Part shown: in pieces, positions 54,971-64,000 of the stretch
How the letters are laid out: every line of letters starts with the position of its first letter
Position numbering within the stretch: position 1 is the first letter of the stretch
Assembly: GCA_949825025.1 (NCBI GenBank)
Contig: OX463783.1
Coordinates: forward strand, 10,947,628 to 11,011,627
DNA length: 64,000 nt
Direction: 5' to 3'
Origin: Siphlonurus alternatus
Taxonomy: Eukaryota; Arthropoda; Insecta; Ephemeroptera; Siphlonuridae
Made by a program: the position numbers and the translations under genes
The notes under the pieces: model-generated
What the model saw: the letters and a program-made list of their open reading frames with translations, nothing else
What the model was told of the DNA's origin: nothing
Database searches by the model: none

Positions 54971-56164
54971 GCAACATTGACCCACACACTATACTATATA
55001 CCGTAATACCGATATATAGTTAAACAAATATAAAGATTTATATATTATTTTATACTTAAAGTGCATTTAACCTCATAAAGCATCAAGAAATGGCATTGAT
55101 AGAGTCAGTATGACTCAAATACACGTGTACTTTAGCTTAATATAGCAAAGCTCTGATATAAAAATAATGACACTTTTAGAATATACAAAGGTAAAATCTA
55201 TCCATACCTGTCTTTATGACGTCAAAGTTTTTCTAGCATTAAATGAAATTTTTCAGAAAACTCTTTTCCATGAAATAAGGCTTGTTATCTTATATTTGTA
55301 CTGATAAAAATAAGTCTTATTGAAATAGTCAAAAGCAGAAAACTAATGTTAGATAATCCGTACATGCAGTACTTAGAGCAATAAAATTCGCTGGAATTAA
55401 ATGCATTGTAAAATTAATTGTTATGTTGTAAAGCCAATATGTCTTTTAGTAAATAATATGGAAGCGATTCGACATGAATAAAAAATAAAAAACAGATGAA
55501 CCATATGTACAGGAAGCATTTATTATCATTTGATTGTGTACTTACGAACATGCTTGATTATAGAAATAAAATTTATTGATTTATGAAGTGCTAGTTATAT
55601 ATTTTTTTGCCACGATGAAAAAAGTTGAACAGAAAAATTATTTTCTTGACTTGCAGAGAAATTTTGTGCTGGACGAAGTGTACATTATTGGACATGCGGC
55701 CTCCCCTCTTGGATTTCAACGTGTCCGGCAGCCCTTTAATTATTAAATACCTCCACGTCAAGTTATGTATTAATACCACTTTACTGGACTTTGTTATTTC
55801 ATATTAAGCAGATAAAAAAAGCGGAAAAATGTTATTATTCTTTTTTTATTTAAAATAAAATTTAATTCATGGCAAGAAATATTTAGATTTGTGGTGGTAA
55901 AAAGCAAGGGTTTAAAAAGTGATTTTTTTTTTCATTTTTAATCAGTTAAGAATTCTAAAACACTTAATTTAATAAAATTTATTTTAATTAATTAGTTTTT
56001 CAAAATAGAAGAACTGAGATATAAAATAAAAGTTAAAAATCAACATTCATGGATGAAAGAACGGGAATTTAGGATTTGTTTAAAAGCGGGAATTCATTAA
56101 AAAAAACTAGAAGTATGCAACCTTTGTTGATCTAGCGTACAAAGGGTTGCATAACAATCAGGTT
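54971..56164. other. AT-rich spacer
   Basis: TGACGTCA at 55217-55224. 'agtatgcaacctttgttgat' and 'caaagggttgcataacaatc' near 56114-56159 form a small inverted repeat; a related word is at 36455-36500. Frames at 55591-55807 overlap on both strands and are not recognised. Confidence 0.5.
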
Positions 56165-56229
56165 TAAACATGAAGTCAGATTACAACTCGGGACAGCACG
56201 AATGCTACCTCTGCCTGGCTCGCTGAAGC

Positions 56230-56639
56230 TACACTAGCCGTCACGTTTAACTGGCTCATGGTCGGAAGCGCTCCAGAGTCATTCGGCTCGGCTCGGCCAG
56301 TGATGTCTTTCTTTACAAACCGGCTACCAATGACTGAGAGCGTTACAAACACGACCATGAGCCAGATAATTAAGGTAGGGATAATGTCGATCAGCTGTTT
56401 TTTTTAGCTCCATTTGATTAACATGTAAACAAGTCATAGAAAAAATTTCAAATCAATTAAAAAAAATCGGCTTGTTAAATTGTTCTATAACTTTTTCTAT
56501 GGCTTTTAGGCACTAATATCTGCCTCTCAAAAAAGTATCAGAATTTTTGTGAATTTGCTAAGGTTTACATGTTAATCAAATGGAGCTAAAAAAACAGCTG
56601 ACCGACGTTATCTCTACCTTAAATATGACGGCTACTGTA
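56230..56639. mobile_element. Middle palindromic element of the nested set
   Basis: 'tacactagccgtcacgttta' plus 'actggctcatggtcg' on the left matches the complement of 'aaatatgacggctactgta' and 'cgaccatgagccagataat' on the right. The right arm is broken exactly where the TA-flanked inner element lies. With the inner element set aside the palindrome is about 160 bp. Its GC-rich loop holds 'cggctcggctcggccag'. Confidence 0.65.
56371..56621. mobile_element. Inner MITE, mariner-like (TA flanks)
   Basis: 247 bp at 56373-56619 with ends 'aggtagggataatgtcgatc' and the complement of 'gaccgacgttatctctacct'. Inverted arms extend about 58 bp through 'agctccatttgattaacatg' and 'taaac'. TA on both sides (56371-56372, 56620-56621) is the Tc1/mariner duplication. 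Confidence 0.75.
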
Positions 56640-56792
56640 CAACAGCTCCAAAGGACAAAGATATACTGATTTGCAATTTTTGGGTGAGGTAAGAACCCAG
56701 TCTATCCAACCCAAAAAGTTCACCACGCCTCTATAGTCTTCAATTCTCACAAATATAGAGGTAACATTCGTGCTGTACCGAGGTGTTCTTTA

Positions 56793-57320
56793 TGATAGTT
56801 TCAACTTTTTTATTTTCAAATAAAATATAATTAATTACAGTGTCATTAAAAGGAATGCAGTTTGACATTACTGATAAATGACTTGAAGTGTAAATTATTT
56901 ACTTAATAAGAACGTATGTTTATTACTGTTAAAGTGAGTTTTACCATGAAATAAATCATAGAGTAAGTGAACTTACTTGTAGTAGACTTTTATGTATATA
57001 TTTTCAAAATCGCATAAAAATACTATTGTTCTTATATATTAGAGGTTTTATGGATTTGTCATTATTTTTGCATTATATTTATGTGTTATTTGAAAACGTT
57101 TGAATTTTATTTTCTATATTTGAAATGCTTTAAAAGACGTGCAAAATAATATATACTCTCATTTGTGCATGAAAAAGCTTTCTCATACTTTTATACAATT
57201 AGTAGCATGATGATAATATTTCATACTGTATTGCATGTAATATGAATCTTTTAAGTTTGTGTTTGCTTGTATTTTTTTTATGACAGATACTATATGAGGT
57301 TGTTGAATACATTATTTAAC
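56793..57320. other. AT-rich spacer
   Basis: No feature recognised. Confidence 0.6.
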
Positions 57321-57324
57321 GTGC

Positions 57325-57390
57325 TTATATTGTTATGTACTGTACAATCGAAAAGCAATAAATGAAATGAATGAAATTGATCTTATCATA
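57325..57390 (+). mobile_element. LINE 3'-tail-like fragment
   Basis: 'tgtactgtacaatcgaaaag' then 'caataaatgaaatgaatgaa'. The 'ctgtac-a-tcga-aa-aataaa' order followed by an (AATG)n-like repeat parallels the minus-strand fragments at 8.85 and 21.36 kb. Confidence 0.35.
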
Positions 57391-58451
57391 AAAAATAGTG
57401 TACATGAAAATGTGAAATTATTATAGTTTATTCGGTCGATTAAATTATTATTTTATTCATTATTAACAATTTAATAACATTGGAATATAATATTATTAGT
57501 AACAATAGAATATTAAACATGACTTAAGAGCTTAATGCCAAGGCTAAAAGTACGTACGTAATAGTACGTGCATGATATTTATAAACGAAAACTGCGACGT
57601 TGAGCTAATTTTACATGTTGTCTATCAAGCGTTGTAATACGATTCGAAACATATAAAAATGTTTAATTAATAATTACTTTTTTTTTAAGATATTTTTTAT
57701 AAAATACACATTTTGTAAATCTTTTGATAATATTTTGATCGAAACCTAATTAAAAATTATTTTACTCTAAATCTAAACACAATATTCAATTTTAAAGTCA
57801 TCAAAATTGTTTTATAAATATAAATATGTACACCCCGTGACAGAATGAAATTTACTCTTAAATTAATAACTGGTAGACTTTGTCATGCATCAGTCTATAA
57901 TAATATTGAAACGAAATGATTTTTTTATTGATGGGTTCTCTTCTTTCCTAGTAGAAATCTGCATATCTTTGACTTTTGAAGTCACAGTTTATGCAGAGGT
58001 AACGCTCGTGCAATCCTGAAGTGTTTACATATTACTCATAATTTGTTCACCAATAAGAATTGGTGAACATATTCAATGTAAACGCAGCTTTTCTGTCGCA
58101 TGTTTCGCAATGCTTTCTCGTCGACTGTGTTAATATTCAGTACTATACGAGAGACATTATCTTAATTACAAACACTAGTCTAATGTTTATGTATGATATA
58201 TATTGTAATTATTTAATATACTGCAGGAATTAATAATATTACTAATATGTTAATTCCAAGATTTTTTTGTTTTCGTTTTAGATTTTCAATAGTTTCATTT
58301 AAAGGACAGAACTTTAAGGTTCCTACGCTTAAAAAAAGTCATGAAAAATATTATGTCATTGATGAAATTATCATTTATTAAAGTGCATGATTATTTTTTT
58401 TTTTATTCTGTTAAATCAGGTGAGAATCATGCAATATATATATTATTTTTT
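57391..58451. other. AT-rich spacer with a fragment of the 'cgggacagcacga' family
   Basis: At about 57955-58025 'gcagaggtaacgctcgtgca' plus 'atcctgaagtg' matches the right end of the family. Otherwise AT-rich without genes. Confidence 0.5.
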
Positions 58452-58840
58452 ATCAAACTTTATTGGGTACTTCTATACTTACTAATTACATACTACTTTG
58501 AAACCCCGAACCTTCCGAAACCCCAACTTGAGCATTTCGTGGGCTCTTCCGGAATGGGGGTGGCCACGGCCTTGCAAATCCATCCCGGCATTTTCCTACG
58601 ACTGAGGGAAACGTGGAAACCTCAGCAAGGATGGACGATACAGCTTTTGTCAATGAACCGGAAATGCAATGGTATACAAAGCCAAGAGTACCACATAGTG
58701 GAAAAGCGTAACGATTTACCCCTGGGTCGAAAACGTGTTTTTTGTTGAAAATGGTCACCCATCCAACTACTAACCACGCTCGGCGTTGCTTGACTTCGGT
58801 GATCTGACGAGACTTGGTCAAGCGCACTGTGTCACACCTC
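58452..58840 (-). mobile_element. 5S rRNA-headed SINE, copy 3
   Basis: Full-length like copy 1, starting at 'gaggtgtgacacagtgcgct' (minus strand) with 5S-like 'cgtcagatcaccgaagtc', 'aagcaacgccgagcg', 'tggttagtagttggatggg', body word 'aaatgccgggatggattt' and tail 'agtacccaataaagtttga'. Substitutions spread along the copy. Frames of 113 codons (minus, 58486-58827) and 135 codons (plus, 58341-58748) run through it, with near-identical shorter frames in copy 1; they reflect a GC-richer repeat and not a gene. Confidence 0.8.
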
Positions 58841-61025
58841 CCACAAATATTATATTACCTGTACAGATATCATCTGATTATTGATTCGTGAATCGATTGT
58901 GCATGTACAAAAATACTAATATAATTATAATACCAGATGAAACATATCATTGAAACGTTTAAATTTTTTGCCAAATTGACCCAGCTGCTCTCTGAAAATC
59001 AGTGCTATAATTAATATACAGTACGATATATTAAAAATATTTTTATATTACAACCACTTTCAACATATAGGATATCTTTAAGCATTTTATATAAATTATA
59101 AAGACTTATACAAATTCTTCAATTACATAGTTTACAAATGTTAATTTATATAAAAGGTAAGGAGAAAAAAATAGAAAAAACATTCTTTAATTCAGTCTTA
59201 CTTAAAAAAAAAAGTTTAAAACGTTTTACATAATTTTTCTCATTTCTTTACTTTTTTTTTAAAGTATGATTATATAAAAATTTCCCAAGGCTCTTTGTAC
59301 TTATTTTCTTAACTTTATTTTGTACAGCAAATTGTTAAATGTCAGTTTATATCAAATGGAATTTTTATGTTAATTTATTTTAATAATAAATTTAAATTCA
59401 GTCTCGAAATATTTCATTAAAATTATCTTAAACTACTGGCAATATAGTTTTGATTATAAATTGTTTTAATTAAGTTGATTTAGTTTCTATTTATAAGTAC
59501 ACTGTATAGGAAAACAAACATTCCTTTCACTTAAAAAAAAAATGTTATTTTTCTAGCAATTAATAAAGTATAAATTAATGCTTATTTGAAAATATAATTA
59601 TAAATGATAATAATGTAAAAGCTAAAAAAAACAGTGATCAATTATATTTAATTAAATATTGCTACTGATATTATGCAATACAAAAATAATAAACATTTTA
59701 TATATAATTTTATTAGCATATAAACTTATATTAATTAGATTTAACGTATGACGTAATAAATTACATTACACTTGTCCATTATTCAGATATAATATCATAC
59801 CTTACATTTTATACTGAGTAGCCAGACGTATGCACAAACATCTTATATTATTACACAACATCAAATAACAACTGTTATATACAAGAAGATATACAGTAAC
59901 ATGTTATAGTCAGCAAAAATAACATATTGTAATATAATTACATATGAAATTCGACCTTATGAAAGTTTAAAATTATAATAAATGTATATGACCTATGTCA
60001 AAGTTATTATTGTTATTATTATTATTATAACTCGTTACTTGTATGTACGTTGAATATACCTTATCAAATTAATGCATCTCTCACTTTAAAAAAAATACAT
60101 ACAATACATTATTATTATATAATATAGTTACCATATGACTGCAAAAATTTTCTTTTGCTATTTTATTATAACACTTTATTATACTATATAATAACATATA
60201 TGAAAGGTTAAAGGTTATTTAGTAGTAACACGATACAACTTAATTAATCAAAAAAATTGCGACAATAATTTTTATTGTGCTTTTATTATAATTGTATATA
60301 CAACAATAAAGTAAGGAATTTGAATTTTATAATGTATATTTTTTCATATAGATCTGTTTTGAAACCTAGTGTACTTTTATAATGCACTCGATTTCTTATT
60401 CTCTAGAAATAAGACGTAGAAAGTGCACACTATGAAAATAATAATAATAATTTCTAGGTTTAATTTTTTTAAAAGTTGAATTTCTATCATAAATAATTCA
60501 AATAATATATAATATTATGTAGCTATTTGTCAAAGGTATTTAATAAAAATAATATAAAAATGCATGCAGCTGTATATCAAAATTATCATTTTAATTAATT
60601 ATAAATTTCTCTAAGGTAAAACAGTTTTGACTTGAAAGTATGATATTATTTCATGCATATTTAATTCCAAAAGTATAAACCAATTATTTTTCATAAACGT
60701 TTTATTGTTTGTTTACAAGATAATTAAGATAAAAAACAAAATGTCATTCGATAAAAGTCGAAATTGTTTATTTTAGACTTCCTTAATTAATTTACCTCTC
60801 GATGGAACATCATTAAAAATAATTAGCTGATTCATAATTCTGTATTGTTTTTGCATTTTCCTGGTAATGTATGAAATAAGTTATGAAATTTAAAATGCTA
60901 ATTAAAATTTATATTGCATTTTGAATTCACATATTGCATGTATTTAAAGCTTTTATATATAAACACATAATTAACATTGTAAAAATTATGCATGAATATT
61001 ATTTAAATATTTATTAAAAAAACAA
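58841..61025. other. AT-rich gene desert
   Basis: Very AT-rich, with poly-A/T runs and no recognisable element. Confidence 0.6.
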
Positions 61026-61217
61026 CAACATTATTTTGCTCATTGTAAGCTTACTCATATGTATAAACCAAGGCACAAAAATATGTTAGCCCTTGAATAT
61101 CATAGAACGTTTGCTTACGAAAAAGGTCTCATGTACTCAGCCCAATTGTTTTATAATGGTTTACCTGAAGATATTAAAAGCGAAGAAAATATTTTTACAT
61201 ATACAAGAAGAAAGTGA
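61026..61217 (+). pseudogene. C-terminal end of a LINE ORF2 (CR1/Jockey-like reverse transcriptase protein), relic
   Basis: Frame starting with the codon at 61026 and ending at the stop 61216-61218. It reads 'THMYKPRHKNM', then 'RTFAYEKGLMYSAQLFYNGL' and 'PEDIKSEENIFTYTRRK'. A W/Y-N-x-LP-x-x-I-K motif followed about ten residues later by F and basic residues is the usual last part of ORF2 in CR1, Jockey and related LINEs, downstream of the reverse transcriptase domain. Only about 60 residues remain, the frame stops short of the usual end (more C-terminal residues would be expected after the basic run), and no RT core or endonuclease is present. Probably a 5'-truncated, decayed insertion, as most LINE copies are. 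Confidence 0.6.
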
Positions 61218-61380
61218 AGTGTTACTTGTTTTTAAGGAATGTGTATAAGATTGACGATTTTTTCAAGAAAGACTGAATATTTATTAAAATTGTAAAGTGC
61301 TTTGTAATAAATGATGTATTGTTGACTTGTCTTTAAGAAAGATTAAAAAATTGAATTTTGAATTTAATTTTGAATTAAAC
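61218..61380 (+). mobile_element. 3' untranslated region and tail of the LINE relic
   Basis: After the frame, 'aaagtgctttgtaataaatg' and 'gacttgtctttaagaaag' lead to an A-rich tail of degenerate 'ttgaattt' repeats (about 61345-61377). This matches the tail style of the fragment at 8.85 kb ('aatttgaatttgaatt') and supports the strand call. Confidence 0.5.
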
Positions 61381-62695
61381 CAATATATTACATTAAAAAG
61401 TATATTAACAAAATAATAAAAATGTATTCAGATAACTTCGACATAAAACTTTATTATTCATAACTTTTCTATAAATATAAAATATTGATGAAATTTCCAG
61501 GTATTTTCAAGGTAATATAAAATTAATCAATAATATTAAATTGAATGACGATATTATATTTAATATATTGATAAAATAAAAAGGTCTTTAACCTTATAAC
61601 ATGTCTATGATACATATAATATATTATGTATTTTTTTTTTCTTTTTTTTTTATTATAATATAGTTTAAAATATCTCTTCACTTCAGATATAAGTAGAAAA
61701 AGGATTATATATATAGGAAGGCACACGCTAAAAGCGCATTACTGCACTCAGATATTAATTTCATGTTATGTACATGCAAGCATGCAATATGTAATGGTGA
61801 AATGCCATCCGATTAATAATAAAAATTGACCAAGAAAAAAAAAAAAAAAAAAAAAGGAACTATCAATGGCGTAATAATTTTATTGATAAATCTTTTATAT
61901 ATTTTTTTTTACGAATAAAAATAATTTTTATCTATCGTATGATGTAATAATTCTTCATATATATATATATATATATAAAGAGTATTGCTTAAGTCATAAT
62001 ATATATACTTTTTGGTATAATATAACGTATAAAACCAATGAATAAAGAGTATTTTACAATGCTATATAATAATTTAAAGCACTATAAATTTAACATTGTG
62101 TTTTCAAAATATAATAAATAATATTTTCTACTGTCAAAAGAATAGATATAGAGACGATAATAAATAATAATCGATTAAATTTTACAGTATATTGATATTT
62201 ATCTTGTATACCAAATTGAAAGCTTTATAAATTGCAATTTTATACTACAGTTCGTTCAATTTAAGATTATAGCTGGAATTAGAAGATTTCTGGACTTAAC
62301 TGTCATCTAGTTTATTTGACATTTTTGCTTGAAGTTGCCGGAAATATTAGCCAATCTGTTTTTTCTATTCGAATTTCAGCGCTACAATTATTTCTCACGA
62401 AGTTCAGAACTTCTTCTGCAAACCCTTCAACAAAATTTCAAAACTGAATTACATCAAACACAATATTATAGCCACAAACTTTACACTTCCAGCTACTTCC
62501 GGAGTGAATAAATTTAATAATGAATTTGACAATATTCATATATTGAATTAGAATAATATATTTATTGGAGTTCCAGTAAAAAGTTTTATAGCTTCAATGT
62601 TCGTAAATGAAGATAGAATCGTTTTATTGATATTTTTTCAAGTATAATTATGAAGATAAAATACTATACGATGTCAGATATGTATTTTTTGATAA
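61381..62695. other. AT-rich spacer
   Basis: Poly-A at 61835-61855 and (AT)n at 61957-61977. A 60-codon frame at 62329-62511 has slightly more balanced composition ('ELLLQTLQQNFKTELHQTQ') but matches nothing I know. Confidence 0.55.
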
Positions 62696-62699
62696 TATA

Positions 62700-62840
62700 C
62701 GCCTCAGGCAGCAGCACGAACGTTATCTCTCTGCCTGATTTGCTAAATATATGCAACTTAAAAAAATGCAGATTTGCAATTTTGGATGTAAGAAGAGCAT
62801 CCAGTCTAGCCATCCTATTATATACAATGATCATCAGATA
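62700..62840. mobile_element. Partial MITE of the 'cgggacagcacga' family
   Basis: Left end 'aggcagcagcacgaacgtta' plus 'tctctctgcctgatttgct'. Core 'gcagatttgcaattttggat', 'gtaagaagagcatccagtct' and 'agccatcc'. The right end is missing, so it stops within the element. Confidence 0.6.
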
Positions 62841-63578
62841 TAATGCGTGACAATGTCAACAATCGGAGCAAAGAGAAACGTTTATGATGTTGAGAAGTGT
62901 ACCTGCTTAACTTTTTAAAGCAAAAGAAATGTTTGCTGTCACTTTTGACATGTATTTTTTTTATAAATAATTCTCTGTTACTTTATAAAAATATTACACA
63001 TTATAAATCGCTGTCTGGTATATGTATAAAAGTTCATGAGAATAATTTCATATTTAATATAACAATTTTTCTGTTCATATTTCGAATACAATAATTCATC
63101 ATAGCGGTTATACACAAGGGAAATTGCACACTTTTCGATTTAATAAACAACACGATTTTTACTCTTGAGATTTTTACTACTTTAGTCAAATCAATTCAAT
63201 TCCTTGATTGAAATTTGTAATTTTCTCGGGAAGTTTGTATTAATTTGTATATGACTACCCTTTATACTTTCAGTGGGAATATTAATTGAATATGACTACA
63301 CCATTTGATAATAGTTGTGTTAAATTTCGTGGAAGGGAAAAGGACATTGTGGCAACGTTTTAATTATTATAACGATTTGTGAATGCGAATTTCCTTGAGG
63401 AAATCTTGTTAATTTGACAATATCAGTACGACCTTTTCCAATTAAATCATTGTCAACTTATATTGTAATAGAGTTAAGAGAGTATGATAGTTAATTAACT
63501 GTAAATATTAAGGCCACTATTATAGATGCAAAAATATGAAATAATATTATAATAACTATTTTCCTTATATCTGTATAA
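62841..63578. other. AT-rich spacer
   Basis: No feature recognised. Confidence 0.6.
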
Positions 63579-63693
63579 TGTACGCCTTGGAAAATCTCCC
63601 ACTTGCAGACTTATTAATCACAATTAATTGCCCTGTGTTAATGGTGATTAAAAGGCTGTGCAAAGGGATTTTTGTTTTAGGCGACAAGTGGCA
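63579..63693. mobile_element. MITE of the 'ttgttaatcacc' family, copy 3
   Basis: Left 'gtacgccttggaaaatctcc' and 'cacttgcagacttattaatc', right 'gtgattaaaaggctgtgcaa' and 'aggcgacaagtgg'. The loop has 'gccctgtgtta' as in copy 1. More diverged between arms than copy 1. Confidence 0.7.
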
Positions 63694-64000
63694 TTACAAA
63701 ATACTGAAGTTATATTTTTTAAATGTTAGTTCGTCCTTTTTTCCATTCTTTCTTTGAGAAAATTTAAATTTTGTTAAAAAGTTACTTAACACTTTTAATA
63801 TTTCAATGTAATTCTTGGAACTCCCCAAGAGGCGCTGTCAAGCAAAGATGTAAGCTTCAATCAAGCTAAAAGATGCTGACCTTCTTTGGCATTTCTAAGA
63901 ACAAATTTTTCCTGCTTAATGATTTTTAGAGTCTTTATAGAGTCGTGGGTGAAAAGTTCAAAATAAACAGGATTGTATATCTTCGTTGTAATCGTGGTGA
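63694..64000. other. AT-rich end of window
   Basis: No feature recognised. Confidence 0.6.

Larger units (their letters stand above)
56170..56792. mobile_element. MITE of the 'cgggacagcacga' family, copy carrying two further nested elements
   Basis: Outer ends 'ctcgggacagcacgaatg' and 'acattcgtgctgtaccgagg'. Core 'gatttgcaatttttgggtga', 'aagttcaccacgcctctata' and 'agaggtaacattcg'. The left part is split at 56230-56639 by a second palindromic element, itself interrupted by a third at 56373-56619. The order of insertion can be read: outer first, then middle, then inner. Confidence 0.75.

Noticed and set aside
58341..58827. 113- and 135-codon frames near 58.5 kb, with similar shorter frames at 29.8-30.1 kb
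   Set aside because: They coincide with the 5S-headed SINE, run on both strands and break at different places in each copy.

Overview
This window looks like AT-rich (roughly 70 % A+T by eye) gene-poor DNA from a large invertebrate genome. I find no convincing host protein-coding exon, rRNA gene or intact tRNA gene. No open frame exceeds about 180 codons, and the longest ones come from simple sequence (CT/GA tracts, a 36-bp tandem repeat) or from transposon copies. The best taxonomic clue is a SINE present three times. Its head derives from 5S rRNA in the 'ATCACCGAAGT' form usual in arthropods and other protostomes, and its body resembles a central domain I associate with arthropod SINEs. An arthropod is therefore the most likely source, but I cannot name a species.

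Layout. 0-5 kb: a small palindromic MITE, then a 2.85-kb foldback (Mutator-like) element whose two arms are arrays of a 36-bp repeat, bounded by a 9-bp target duplication. 5-15 kb: AT-rich DNA with several hairpin MITEs, a 2.5-kb CACTA-like element with 34-bp inverted ends, and a TATA/initiator islet near 14.75 kb. 15-20.6 kb: the most unusual part, holding a piggyBac-type MITE in TTAA, a 446-bp tandem repeat in 3.3 copies, and a 2.8-kb block of CpG-containing, hairpin-bearing non-coding sequence of unknown kind. 20.6-30.4 kb: a possible solo LTR, three related palindromic MITEs, a hAT MITE with perfect 8-bp duplication, tRNA-like fragments, a GA tract next to a GC-rich promoter-like islet, then the first 5S SINE and an abutting hairpin MITE. 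30.4-48 kb: mostly bare AT-rich DNA with MITEs and short promoter-like clusters, the densest at 40.70 kb. 48-52 kb: a 520-bp pyrimidine tract with a degenerate minisatellite, followed by islets carrying X-box-like motifs. 52-64 kb: two more 5S SINEs, a three-level nested MITE at 56.2-56.8 kb, a LINE ORF2 C-terminal fragment at 61.0 kb and more MITEs.

Two themes run across the window. First, the perfect palindrome TGACGTCA (a CRE/bZIP site) occurs 23 times by my hand count against an expectation of about 0.5. It forms the core of one MITE superfamily but also sits alone in several GC-richer islets. Second, the same short inverted-repeat families recur (CRE-core MITEs, 'gattcacgaag' MITEs, 'cgggacagcacga' MITEs, 'ttgttaatcacc' MITEs), sometimes inserted into one another. 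All family calls rest on reading the sequence; none was checked against a database.
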